This document shows, one piece after another, positions 51,029 through 63,745 of a stretch of DNA of 64,000 bases (the first letter of the stretch is position 1; each line of letters begins with the position of its first letter). This DNA comes from Megachile rotundata (taxonomy: Eukaryota; Arthropoda; Insecta; Hymenoptera; Megachilidae). A program made the position numbers and the translations under genes. The DNA lies in contig NC_134993.1 of NCBI RefSeq assembly GCF_050947335.1, positions 14,942,001-15,006,000 on the forward strand. Direction: 5' to 3'. The notes beneath the pieces are model-generated. The model saw only the letters and a program-made list of their open reading frames with translations, made no database searches and was not told the origin of the DNA.

Positions 51029-54000
51029 CTAATACTCGCGTCTAGTGTCCTTCAGTAAATCCCTGTTGCTACGACTTATACTGGCCAAGATACCCGGACT
51101 CTTAAGAGGCGGCGTTTCATCTAAGCGGTTCAGTTGCAAGTTAGAGGTATAAGGTATCCGCGGTGGAGGCGTGTCCGCGCCATTTCTAGCCGCTTCCACG
51201 TTGAAGCTTTTGCTACGCGACAAGGACGACTTGTAGGTCCTTTCCGGCTTAGCAGGAGGTTGAACATTGTTCTGCACGGTGAACTTCGGAGGTGTGATCG
51301 TGTTCCTTATAGAAATATTGATCATGCTTCCGTACTGGCGAGACTGGTTGGCCGGAGCAGTGGAATGTATCGTTGGTTTAACTCCGCTGGGAGCAGCCGG
51401 TCGTCGCGAGGAGTGGGCCTGCGTTCGGGCATGTCCACCGGAGTGCAGATTCCTCGGTAAGGTTTGCGTGGTCCTGAAGTGGTCCTCTCTCTCGTGATCA
51501 TTGGCCAGCCGACTAGTGGACTTGCTAAACCTGCCGAGGGAACTGGACACGACGCTGAAACGCGCCGATTGACTGAGAAAATTGGTTCCCCAGGTATAGT
51601 TGGCGAAACTACATAGCGGCAACAGTCATGCTCCCCTTCATGCAGCCTTCACCCAGCAGTCGAACTTTTCAAACAAGCGAAGCACACCGTCTCAATTATG
51701 TAAACGTGTATCAGCTTACTGGAATACCTTTCGACGATTGCGTTTTTCCGTCGCAGTCGGGCGACACGATACCGGTCTGCTATTTTTACAATTAGCTTGC
51801 ACAACGACAGAGGGGACTAACCCATAGCCGTTTAACAGAGTTTTTGCTTAGGTTGATTACCTGTACTCGGTCTCGCCGCTAGTCCTACCCCGTGGCTTGC
51901 CCGATCTTCTCGCGTCACGGTACCCTTTCTCGCGTCCGTAGATACTTCCGCCGAAAGGATCTTCACCCAGATAATACCTATGCACAGGCGGCGTCGATTC
52001 GCTGCGTTGCCACTGCTCTTGAACCGCGTCGCTCGTTCTGACCACTTTCGTGACCTTGCCGTTGGCATTTTTAGGAGATCTGGGAGGCCTCTCCGGAGGC
52101 TTCTCCTCGGTCTCGTGCACCAACGGAATGTTCTTGTCGATCACGTTGTACTGCATGTAAGTCGGTCCGTTGTCGTCCGTCTGGGTCAGTTGAGAGGTAG
52201 AGCTGCTACTGGCGCGCTTGTTCTTCCTTTCGCTGCTGGCTGAGCGCAGTTTCCCCACCAGTTTTCTGAACGACTCGCCAATCTTGTATTTGGAATGTCC
52301 TGAACCTGCGGCGATACATACATGAATATTATCTCAAACAAACAGCAGGGCTAACTGTGATATTTACTCTTTGTAGAACGAACGGGCGTCTCGTTCAATT
52401 TCTCGCTCGATTTTTTACCACTGGGTGGATTAGGCTCTGCCGGTGAAGCTGATCGTGATCTGGACTTCTTACGATCCTCTCGTTTGACGGATCCGTGGAC
52501 ATCTCGGTTACGGTTCTCCCAGGTTCTCTGCACAACGTGAACAGGACTCGAGGTTCTGGCTGGCGAATCGTTTAGACTCGTCCTCTCTTCCCTGGTCCAC
52601 TGAAGTTCATTTTTATTTACTGTAATACTTGCTTCTCATCTGTTCTTTAGACTTGTGACTTTGTTCTCACCTGCTCCTTGGACTTCCGTCGAACAGGTGG
52701 CGACGGTACACGCTGTCGTTCGTGAAACGATTCCTGGTGTTCGCGACGGACGGACTCGTATGTCTTCGAGTACGTCGACTCGACTTGATTCCTTGTATGA
52801 TCATGTCCGTTCGTATGAACCGTCTCGACGTACGACGGTGAACTTCCCACCTGATTCTGCCTCTCTAAACAACGTAACAAATTAATCTACAAACCTACTG
52901 AATTGCACACCTATCATTTATAGAATAAAGCTATTACCTCTTCCTTGATATCGTTCAGACCAATCACTTATCCCGTGAAAATACCCAGAAGGAGACGTCG
53001 AGTCTCGCCCGGTACGTCGCCTATTAGCATTCTGATAATCACGCTCCTTGGGCGTACAAGACTTCATGGTAACGTTAATGTAGCTCGTGTTGGTGCTGGT
53101 CGGAATAGGAGAGTCGTCAGCGTCGATGGAACCATGAGAGGAACGCGATTCGCTGCCGAAGTGGCTCTCCAACCACTTAGACGTCTCAAACTTTCTCGCC
53201 TCGTCTTCCTCCTCGAAGTCCAATGGCTTCTTCGTTAACACGTCCTTACGGGCTAAAAAGTTTTCTCCTGGAAAACCTGGAAGGATTCGTTACACGTTAC
53301 AAGGGTGCTTAACCTTTGGAGGAGTTAGTAGAGCTAAGACTAATTTTGGAAAGCAAGAAACAAAGCATAGGTGAAAGGACTCATTCTTAGTATAGATAGA
53401 TTTGATGTGTGGAGAGTACAGTGAGATTATCAGAGGTTCTTAGGACTCATTCTTAGTACAGATAGATTTGATGTGTGGAGAGCACAGTAAGAATATCAGA
53501 GGTTCTTAGGACTCATTCTTAGTACAAATAGATTTGATGTGTGGAGAGCACAGTAAGAATATCAGAGGTTCTTAGGACTCATTCTTAGTACAAATAGATT
53601 TGATGTGTGAAGAGCACAGTAAGAATATCAGAGGTGCTTAGGACTCATTCTTAGTATAGATAGATTAGATGTGTGGAGAGTACAGCAAGAATATCAGAGG
53701 TTCTTAGGACTCATTCTTAGTATAGATAGATTTGATATGTGGGGAGTACAGTAAGAATATCAGAGGTTCTTAGGACTCATTCTTAGTATAGATAGATTTG
53801 ATATGTGGAGAGTACAGTAAGAATATCAGAGGTTCTTAGGACTCATTCTTAGTGGAGAACCAATAATCTGTGAATGACATGTGTAGGCAGTTGGAGACTA
53901 GTGTTTGGTTGTGGAGAGTTGAAGAATCTGAGGTACCAGAATGCTTGTGGAAGCGAGTAGTTCTCATGGCCGTCGGTGATGGTGTCCAGTCGCCGATTCG

Positions 54001-57000
54001 TTCTCCCTCGGTTGTCTCCGCGACGTAGCGCATTTCTCGACCAACTCTTTCGCCGCCAGAGATGTAATCCACTATATCCTCGTCCCTTTTCTTGACAAAC
54101 CTCTGAGAACTCTCCTTTCTGATCTCCGACTCGTTATCTACATCCTTTCCATCGTCGGGCACCTCGTCGTCCTTTATCTAAAACATATCAATCTAATAAA
54201 TCTACTGAATCTAATGAATTAGTCAAATGAATGTTATTGAAGAAAACCTCCTCGTGCTCGACAGTCCGTTTCCTCTCCGTGACGATCAGTCCATCAGGCT
54301 TGAGTTCCTTCCTCTCCAAAGTTTTCTCCGTGTCGATAACCTTGTTCGATTTGGTCGTGTGCTGCACAACCCTGGGACCTGTTTGCGACGCCAGTTGCTT
54401 GGATGACTCGGCAAGAGCCACTCTGAGATCACCCCGGTTGTTTCGCACCGCTTTCTGATACGCCTGAAAGCAAGACGGGTCGCTATTAGGACGGCTGGAC
54501 CAGTTATTATCCCCGTGGAAATCACCTCGCGATCCGAAATCTCGTCGCGATAAACCGGATCGTCCGGCTCTTGCCCCCTCGCGAACAAGTGGAAAGAAAG
54601 GTGTATTCTGCGAAGGTCACTCGATGCGACAATAAATACAAAAGGCCGGAGACGTCCAGCAATTACGTGTAAGTCTCCTTGAGATTACGGATGACGTTAA
54701 GGTACAGTTTAATTAAACCTTTGCGATTAAAGGGGCTCGTTAAAATAAATTACTTCGAAATCTTCATTCGGAAGGTAAGTTGACATTTACCGCAGTTAAA
54801 AATAGATATGCCTAAGACTCTTGTAAAATCATTTTACAAGGACAGATTTTCGCAAACCTGCGCACTAATGTACACCAGACTCAGTCCACTAATTTTAGGG
54901 CGTGAAAAGCTCCTGGACGAAGGTGTTCACTCGTAACGATCACATAATGTCCCCATCAGCAATCGGTTTCCGACGCGTGAAACGACAGAAGCGTCGAGTT
55001 CAGCCCGAAACAGCTGCTATGACTGCGATCTTAGGTGAAGGGAGAACGAAGCTGAAAGATCATCGACTTCCACTTCTCAACCGGGTTCTCCCGTCTCTCC
55101 TCGATTCTCTTCCTCTCTCCCGTTCGCATTATCCCTACTTCGCGTTGCTTCTCGTTTCTTCTTGGACCTCTTTGTCTCTGAATCGCTCGTGCGCGAACGT
55201 GAGTACCTGTTGCTAGCGATGGACTCGGTAATCGCTTCGATTCGCTTCGAATATCGCTCGAAATTGGATCTGCTTTTTAAATGACATATAAATACTGAGG
55301 TCTAAACAAATTTCATGACGTTTTACGTTTTCCTACACCTCTTGAAGCTTCTTCAGTCCTTAGACTGATTACATAAAAATTTGTTTAAATAACAGAAATA
55401 CATTTGCATCCTTATGGGATGTACTTCCTCTTGGTTCTATGAACCACCTAACACTTTTGACCTCGACCGAATTCCAACAATCGCTTGAAATGTTATCGTG
55501 CCAGTCTCGAGCTCAACCTTTATTTCACCCATTTTACGCCAGCTTGTACCGTTACCATGATTTAAGGAAGATATTATGAGCAATGATACAACGCGTTATC
55601 AGCGCTGGTTTCGTGACAAATGGCACGCTACACCTGTTGCCTTCTCGATCTTCCGCATTCGTCTCTCTTCATTAATCATCCCTCGACCGATGCAGTGTTT
55701 CGAGACGTTTTCACGATCGATCGTGGAATTCGCTTTCTCGCCAAGGATACAAAGGCGTGAAACACAAACGCGAATTGGGTAACCAATCGCCGCAGAGCTT
55801 TCTCGCAAGACAAACATTCGAACTAAATATAGTAGCCTGCCATTCGAATATAGCGTGTCCGGGTCAAGTGTGTACAATTCTTTCTAAAACTGAACAATAA
55901 CGGTGTGCAACAGCCATTAAGGGTGGAAACTTCAGTTACGCCAACGCAATTTTAACACGGTGTAATTAAATGTGGACCTGGTTCTCAACGTTTAACAAAG
56001 AAGTACTTTTAAACATCATTGCGCAAACACGAGCTCATCAATTATTTTGGACAACGTTTGTCGCTAAGAGAAAGTCACTTAACATCTTTTGACGTTAACT
56101 GAAATATCTGCTGTCATAGTTGACATAAAAATTCACTGTGACTAACATATATGTACACATGTGGATAACCCTATATCTTAAATTGAGTCACTCTATCAAT
56201 ACAATCCTTAGGTTTATCATTTGTCAAGGGTGGTTGAACATCAAGTATGCATAACTCTAATGTTTGGACAGTGTGCTTCAACATTGCATCAAGGAATAGT
56301 TATGCAAATTGCAAGAAATAGATTACTTTTTAGTGGTGCACAGTTTTTACCTCCTTCAAGTTATGAGCTCGGTATCCTATAAGCCTTGCAACTTTGAAGT
56401 TAGTCAAAGAAATATACAAACAATTTCCTCTAAAGTTTCTCATAATCTTCCTATATCTTGTGTTAGATACTAGCAACCTCAAAAACTGTACAGTACTTCA
56501 ATTTGCATATCATATGGTTGTGTAAGAAACAAGTCCGGTGATAGGATGTTAGAAATTGGTCACTAGACCAAAATAAACCGTAGAAATAATTTCTTCGAGA
56601 ATACCCCGCCCAAGTAGTCCTTGACCAAATCAGAAACCGGAGAGTATCGAGGTCGCTCCAGAATCCGAAATTTCTACTCGCCATGAAAGGAAGCTGGCCA
56701 AAAGGTAGCTCCGTATTTGTTCTCAGCTCGGATACACGTGGGATGATCCTTCGACCAGAGGCGAACTGACCTTTTCGTGGCGCTTAAAGCCTCGCCAACA
56801 AAGAGATAGAACGTGCACACGTATACAGAGAGACGGTGTATCGTGGCACGCGCAGGTGGAATTTAGGTGTGGGTGTGTCGCGTGGATTGTACCTCGTCTG
56901 AGATATCTCCCAGCTGTTGACGATCCTCCGTTTCCAGTCGCTCCTCGATCTCCTCGCGACTCCTCACCACTGTCTCGTTTAATTCCTTTTGGACTATGCT

Positions 57001-58763
57001 ACCGCCATCCGCGGAACTCCTTCCACCTGTTGGCCATTCAACCTCCTGCGGCTGGTCGCCGGTTGTTCGTCTCTGAAAATATACACTCTATTATTTCTGC
57101 ATTTTTATGGCATTACTATAACTTATGTACAATTAATGTATGGTTGACAATCTCCTATTTAATCTTCAACTTTGAAACAAGCTATATAAGCAACATTGTC
57201 ATATGCTACTTTGTAGTGATATCATATAGTGTCATTGCTGTAACTCATCATGTGTAAACAATTAATTTTATGTATCATAGACAATGTTCTATTTAGTCTC
57301 CAACTTTGGAACAAGCTATAAAAGCAACATTGTGTATGCAGTACTTTGCAGTGATATAATATAATGTCATTGCTATAATTCATCATGTGTGAACAATTAA
57401 TTTTATGCATCATAGACAATGTTCTATTTAGTCTCCAACTTTGGAACAAGCTATATAAGCAACATTGTGTATGCAGTACTTTGCAGTGATATAATATAGT
57501 GTCATTGATATAACTCATTATGTGTGAACAATTAATTTTATGTAACATAGACAATGTTCTATTTGGTCTCCAACTTTGGAAGAAGCTATATAAGCAACAT
57601 TGTGTATACACTACTTTGCAGTGATATAATATAATGTCATTGCTATAACTCATCATGTGTGAACAATTAATTTTATGTATCATAGACAATGTTCTACTTG
57701 GTCTCCAACTTTGAAACAAGCTGTATAAGCAACATTGTGTATACAGTACTTTGTAGTGATATAATTTAGACAATTTTGAGTGAACTCAGGGAAAACCTAA
57801 CCTAGTATCCTTCACTGTGAACAATAGAGACAAGCCTGTACATAGAAACTTTTCCTAGACCCTCCCAATATTCTCACTAATTCCTAAGGTCATGATAACA
57901 TTCTGACTGTAATAAGTGTTCTGAATGTTCTTGCATCGGTTTCAATTTATACAAAGAGTTACGAGCAAGATTTCTGAGAAGGAGATTAAACGGCAATTTT
58001 CTGTTGTAAATCGAAGAAATCGTACTTCTTGAGTGGTGTGTTCTTGTTGCTCGACATCCTCGGTGGTATTGGTGGTGACCAAAGGACCCGAGTCTACCAC
58101 AACCTCTCCGTCCTCGAGCACAACCTGCCGCTTGACTCTGGTCTCTATTTGCCGGGTGGTAGTTATTTCCTTCTTCTTGCGAGTCTCCCATTCCTCTGGA
58201 AAGCGGAAGCGTACTTTTTCGATTTAGGCACAATGGCTCTGTTATTGCGCAAAAACAATCTGACCGAACGAGAAAAGAAAGAATGAAGGATCGGCCGATG
58301 CAACGATCCGTTTCGCGACGTCGAACAAGAATAAAAGAAGCCTCGTTCACGTTAATATACGCTATAAAGTACGTCGTTAAAGGCGTCACTTAGCCAGCGA
58401 CACGCCTTTCATTCTTATCTTCTATCTGGTTTATTTGAATCACGACTCAATATGCTCGCAACAATGCATGACAATTACGTTCGAGGAATTACCTTCTTTG
58501 ACCAAAGCCACAGAATTCTCAGGGTCAATCTGCAAATAAAAAGTTGTACGGTTAGATGCTGGAATGCGTGACTGCATTTCATAAAGATAAACGGCTAATT
58601 AGAAATCCAATTAACGCCTTATCTTGATGAAAACTATAACTACTGTTTATTAATGGTCATTAATTGTGCACCAGTACAGAGTTGAAACAATTACAAAAAG
58701 TACAATACTCACGATAATCGGTGGACGAGCCTCGTACCGGCGTGTCGAAATCACCTCCATCAT
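51029..58763 (-). CDS. Large, probably disordered protein of unknown function
   Basis: Coding exons read from the minus strand: 58763-58713 (start, MMEVISTRRYEARPP), 58529-58493, 58195-58026, 57072-56893, about 54577-54526, 54463-54248, 54177-53937, 53267-52938, 52864-52671, 52599-52368, 52299-51861, about 51608-51029; roughly 900 aa. An in-frame TGA and an acceptor (TTCTGCAG, ends 58814) precede the ATG. Phases agree except between 56893 and 54577, where an exon is missing or misplaced. The protein is rich in charged, serine and proline residues. Notable words are VVLEDGEVVVDSGPLVTTNT, KFETSKWLESHFGSES, the basic helix-like GESFRKLVGKLRSASSERK, and a tail DTPPPRIPYTSNLQLN. No catalytic domain is visible. 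The style resembles insect cortical/cytoskeletal scaffold proteins annotated as uncharacterised (possibly the CG45076 group, from memory only). Confidence 0.7.
53375..53855. repeat. 66-bp minisatellite, ~7.3 copies
   Basis: The word TAGGACTCATTCTTAGTA recurs at exactly 66-bp steps (53375, 53441, 53507, 53573, 53639, 53705, 53771, 53837). Copies differ at a few positions only (for example GTACAG/GCACAG, GATGTG/GATATG). It lies in the intron between exons 53267-52938 and 54177-53937 of the unknown minus-strand gene. Confidence 0.95.
57126..57775. repeat. 135-bp minisatellite, ~5 copies
   Basis: The word AACAATTAATTTTATG recurs at 57257, 57392, 57527 and 57662, with a more diverged, slightly shorter copy before the first. 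Because 135 is a multiple of three the minus strand has an uninterrupted 183-codon frame (57773-57222) with a 45-residue repeat containing YTQCCLYSLFQSW. It lies in the intron between exons 57072-56893 and 58195-58026 of the minus-strand gene, so the frame is taken as fortuitous. Confidence 0.93.
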
Positions 58764-58813
58764 TCGATCATGCTTGAGTCCTCAGAGGTTCAGGAAGCGG
58801 CTCACGAATTTTA
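58764..58813 (-). other. 5' UTR part of the start exon of the unknown minus-strand gene
   Basis: The minus strand reads TTCTGCAG then TAAAATTCG, so an acceptor ends at 58814 and 50 nt of untranslated sequence precede the ATG at 58763. A TGA lies in frame shortly upstream of the ATG. The promoter and first exon must be further right. Confidence 0.55.
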
Positions 58814-58999
58814 CTGCAGAACCCTACAAGAAGATTCATTTATACAACTTCGTCAAGTACAATAATAGGCAATAAAATAAGGTTCATTCAGTTCTCCATG
58901 AATAACGAGATTCGCTATTTCCGGAAACGAGGGAGATAAAAGTGACGCAAGTAGCGAACGAAGAAGATGCAACCTATTTAACGCTTGTAACGTAATCAC

Positions 59000-61900
59000 G
59001 ACCACATACGTCCGTGTATACGTGCATAGGCGGGGCATAATAATTCATCAGGACGCTCTTTTCTGCATGGAAGTCGAAGGCCGCAGTGGCACGCGGGCCT
59101 GTGGTCGCGACCACCTCGATATGGGCTGCGATACGATATCGAGATGGTTAAAGACACGCGTGCGCCACGTACGACCAGTTGCCGATCACAGTGGCGTATT
59201 TGTTCTACCGTTTAACCCTTGGGGTTCCCGCGCACCTAGGCACTCGCTACAAAGCTACCAATCCCTACAAGATTTGTGCATTACAATCTAACTGAATAAA
59301 AGATCTGAATTACCAATTATAATTGAACACTTTGTAATTATAATTCATGGAGTAATTACACTTGAAGTGTCTACACTTTGCCTAGATTCCTTAGAGTCCA
59401 GATTACATGGAGTTTCTTCCAGTATGAGATCATTCAAGATCACAAAAGAGTTCATTTAATTTGTAAGAGTTAATGGTGTACCAGTGTCCTAATTATTAAC
59501 CTTTTCACTAGCAAGTTCCATCTAAGGTTCACACTTTAAAAAGGTAAAGGCTTTGCTGTAGGAAGGTGTCCAGGATCAAAGGCAAAAGGTCCACTTGTAA
59601 TTGACAAAAGTTTACACCTAGGTTGTGAACAGTTAAGTAATTATTAAATGTGTACAGTTAATTGTTATTGGTAATGAACAGTTAAGAGTATTATTAAATG
59701 TGTACCTAAGGAATATGGTTCAAATTCCATGTGGTTTAGAACATTCGTGAAAATTGCACAGTAGAGGGAAAAGTGTCAGCCTACGCCATTGAACACTCGC
59801 GTCCTTGCGGTTGGAATTACGCACGGGCTCTCCCCGTTCTGGCTGGAACAGGTACGTATGTATCTCCATTTTTCCTCCCCTAGAATCTACGCTTTATAAC
59901 GTCTTGCAATAACGGCTAGGAAAAAATCATTTCACCCTTGTGTTAACCAAATCAACGCTATTTCGATCGATTGTCCGATTTTGAAATATTTAGGAACGTA
60001 ATAAATTCTTAACTCGCAACACGTGGCGATCAAATTATATAGTGTAACACGTGACATAGAATGATCAGTTGACAAGATTAACCGATCATTATTAGGTTAA
60101 GTTATGCAGAAGCTTAAATGAATTAAATACAGTTAAATTATTAATGAATTAAGTTAAAATATTGAGGGTTTCTGCATAGCACAGTGAGTGATGCCAATAA
60201 GTCTAACACGTGGTAAAAGCAGAGATGAGGAATTTGAAAAGCAGGTGCGATTCGTATTGACATCACGCTGGCATCGCGACGATTCTATATACGACCGTGT
60301 CGACTTTTATCTCATTGGATATGCGCGTGACGTCAGAGATGCGTCATGCCGGTACAACGGATGAAACCAGTAAAAACTATCCATCGGAGGACATTTTTCT
60401 GCTCTATTGTCACAGGAACCTTCTCGATTGTCACGTGCTTCTTTTACGTCGTCAAACGAATATATACGTCGAGTTCCTTAACAAGTTACCAGCGTCAAAC
60501 ATCTTTTACCTATTAAAATTTTATGCAAATTAAATACGTGATTGTTAAGATGTTTATCTTACCAATATCATTAATAATAATTAGAGGTTCTTCGTAATGA
60601 AATTAAAGAGTCTGTACCTATTTTTGTTAAATACCTAATTAAGAACTATTTCCGCAGATTAAGAGCGTAACGTTAAAATCGCATCGTAAATTGCCGCGGT
60701 TCGCAAGTATGGAGAACGCAATTGTTCGCAAACGGCGTTTAAATCACCGAGTCAGCGATTTAAATGCATGGCTGAGAAACGAAAAGCGACAGATAAGTAG
60801 AGCAATCGGAAAACAGGTGGACACTCGTGGGCGGTATGTGTGCAATGCGATGGACACGTGACCTCGACAAGGACGTCGCCATTTTGAGAGAAAATAATAA
60901 GCGCGGCAAATTTATAAATACCACGTTTTCCGTGTTTGTCACTTACAAAAAACTATCATTCTAATACAGCTTACAAACAAAAATTCTTTTCTTACTATCA
61001 TAAATATCACTGTTAAAATATATAATTATAATAGCTGTGATTACAAAGATCCTTTTTTTAATATCATAAATATCACTGTTATATAATTATAATACTTATT
61101 ATTAATGATATTGGCTTTAGTGACTTCATGTATATTAAAGAGTTAATAAATTGTTTGCTGAATTTGTTTAAGAAAAAATAAAAGCAGCCTTAACAGCAAG
61201 ACACAAATGACCGTTTCATAAGTCAAGGAAAAACACTTATTCCACTGTTTTCAACCTCCTGTACCAGATATCTCATCAATTTATCGCCGGTGGAACGTTG
61301 TAATTCAATCTCTCAATCGCCTGGTGAACGCAAGACCGCGAGTCATCGATGAAATCGTGGAAAATCAAATTTCGTTGGCGGTAAAAACAGCGGACTGTAA
61401 ACGTGTCTTTACACCCGATGCACTGGGAAGATTCCCATCGGTTGCACGGTGAATTACGTAAGAAGCTGACAATGCCAGTCTCGTAACATCCTCGAGGAAA
61501 AAGCTATCCGATGGAGCGGCCAGTACACGCGGTTTTCGAACGAGGCATGAAAGAAGGCACTGCTACAGATAAGATGCCCGGACAATGCGAAGGATGGTCG
61601 GTGAAAAAGGAAAGGAATCGTGTTTACATTCACCTGATTCTGTATCGACGCTGATCTTAAATCCTTCAATGGATCAAACGACTTCGTGTTCTTTCGCTTC
61701 TACAGAACTTGAACGTGCACCAGGTATTAATTGATTATTGTCACCGTCGAGTGACAAACAAGTCGCGTGAACGATCGTGGAACGAGCGACAAACAAAATT
61801 CCCGCGCATGCTGTCGTGGCCAGCGCACACGATACTGTCCGTCCGTCGAGCGCTTTCTGACTGATCCGCCAGCATCGGGCTCCCAGTGGGAGACGAAGAT

Positions 61901-63550
61901 CGCCGGAGCAGCACGAAGCACGGCCGAACTATCGGCAGTGATGAGATCAAGCTGGAATCCTGCAGGGATTGATACTTTCTTTCTATGGGCAATCTGCGAT
62001 ACGGATTGCCAGATTATAGATTAACACCTACGTCCCTCGGGTGGCTTGACAAACTACAAATTAGGATTTCAACTTAATTGTGATCATAATACTCAACGTT
62101 TAGGATCTCTTAAATAGGGTTCCTTACAGTTCTTATAATCTACTAGATTTCCTAAAGTTTCATAAACTTTAAAAAGTTCTTTAAGTGCCTCAAAGTGCTT
62201 CTGGGTTTCTATACATCTCCTAAGGTTCACACTTTACAAAGTTCTTTAAGTGTCCCAAAGTTCTGGTACTCTATAGATTTTCTAAGCTTCCATTTTTTTA
62301 TAGGTTATTTTCTTGTATTCTCTAGGTGTACAGTTGACAGAATATCCCTTCAGTTAAAATATTCAGATACCTGTAAAATAGAACTTGTTACAAGAAGAAA
62401 TTTTTATAGCCTTGATAAGTCAGGCACTTGAATCATGTTTATTGTTAGTAACCATTGAATGGTACCTCTATAAGGCTGTAGGATCCCTTTGTCGCGGGAA
62501 GGACAACGATCCAATCAGGGACAATGCTTGTAAGGGATGTGGTCACAAGAATCGAGGACATGATTCGACGAAATTGGTCAGCAGGTCATCTCGCAATATT
62601 CTAACAGATTCGTCAATATATTCAAAAGATGTGAATCCTAATAAGGCGTCCTACAAACATGAATCACGATATGTTACATATATGGTAAATAACTTTTTGC
62701 ATGGTTATCATTGAAACTAGTAGAATAGTGTTTCAATCACAAGACGCCATTATGTAATCTAGTAGAACCTGATCTACGATTGAATTAAACGAACAAGTGA
62801 AAGATAGTAACACTAGTTACATGATCGGTTAGCAAGATAGTGCAATTGCATAATGAAATAGTAAAATAGTAACATAACCCTGTAGCAAGGTAAAGTGAAA
62901 TAATTAATAAGATTTGCGTCGCGTATCCTAAAATGGGTTATCGTGAAAACTGTATCTGGAAAGGAGGTGCATTTTCAGAGACCAGTTCTTAACATTCGAG
63001 GTCGTTAATATGCAAATGCAAGGTTCCAAGTGAATAACATTATATCGCGTGCGTGTGAAGTGATTCATCCGTGGACATAATCAAAATATCATATCTTAAT
63101 ATCTGTGTGCCTTGTCCGGTGTCCAAAAAAGGTTGTCTAGAAATAAGCGGAAAGGAGTTTGCATACATTAAAAAATCAACGTTCATTGATTTCGCTAATA
63201 CTACCGTTGCGGTTGAACGATTACAATCGTTCTTATAATTATCGTTAACATTAACCACAGATTCTATGACTCAATCGATGCGCTCTGTTTACAGTCAACA
63301 GTAAAGCCGTAATAGGCGCTATTGACGTGGTTGCACGATTTAAAAGTACTCTCGTTCAAAGAATTTTGCATTCTGCTTATGTAAGATGCAACGAGGTAAA
63401 AAGAAGCATCTAGAACAGCACGAGAATACTAAGTATTTAATTGTAAATCAAGTCACAAAGACACTTGAATAACAATATGTGAGTTATATAAAATAATGAA
63501 TAATAAGGGAAAAAAGAAATACTATTTACGCATTCGAAATTCGAAAGCAA
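59000..63550. other. Interval with no supportable gene
   Basis: Open frames here (59022-59291, 60297-60533, 61741-62024, 62385-62714) have no family features. Small local duplications are visible: GAACAGTTAAG..ATTATTAAATGTGTAC near 59627-59714, TATCATAAATATCACTGTTA near 60998 and 61059, and CTTTA(A/C)AAAGTTCTTTAAGTG near 62167 and 62231. The promoter of the unknown minus-strand gene is probably within the first kilobases. Confidence 0.45.
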
Positions 63551-63553
63551 TGA

Positions 63554-63745
63554 ATGTCGAGCAAACGTTCCCTCCGCAATCTCATTATCCTGGTTTTCCT
63601 TGGCGCTAATCTCGTTCTCTATATACAGATTGTAGTATCCTTGGAGCAAAGCACGCGTCGTTGGTCCCCGTATTACCGACTGTGCCTCAGCAATCATGCC
63701 AATGTCAATAGCAGAAATTGCGAGAACGATACAGTGGTGCAATAA
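63554..63745 (+). CDS. Possible first exon of a type II membrane protein, cut by the right edge
   Basis: An ATG directly after an in-frame TGA starts a 63-codon frame: MSSKRSLRNLIILVFLGANL, then VLYIQIVVSLEQS. That is a short basic N-terminus followed by one hydrophobic helix (about residues 10-30), the plan of Golgi type II enzymes such as glycosyl- or sulfotransferases. Codon third positions are C/G-rich relative to surrounding DNA, which supports coding. The frame stops at 63743-63745; a donor just before (GTG|GTGCAA or ACA|GTGGTG) would extend it beyond the window. The antisense strand is also open, so the call is uncertain. Confidence 0.33.
   Translation: MSSKRSLRNLIILVFLGANLVLYIQIVVSLEQSTRRWSPYYRLCLSNHANVNSRNCENDTVVQ

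Noticed and set aside
51134..51497. Plus-strand ORFs opposite the last exon of the minus-strand gene (also 51980-52243, 52655-52885, 52945-53238, 54231-54458)
   Set aside because: They mirror coding exons of the minus-strand gene that have splice sites in phase; their protein sequences are arginine-rich shadows.
53375..53855. CRISPR-like regular spacing of repeats
   Set aside because: The whole 66-bp unit is repeated with no unique spacers, and the context is a eukaryotic intron; it is a minisatellite.
58029..58286. Plus-strand ORFs opposite exon 58195-58026
   Set aside because: The minus-strand reading joins in phase to both neighbouring exons and has a clear start exon, so these are shadows.
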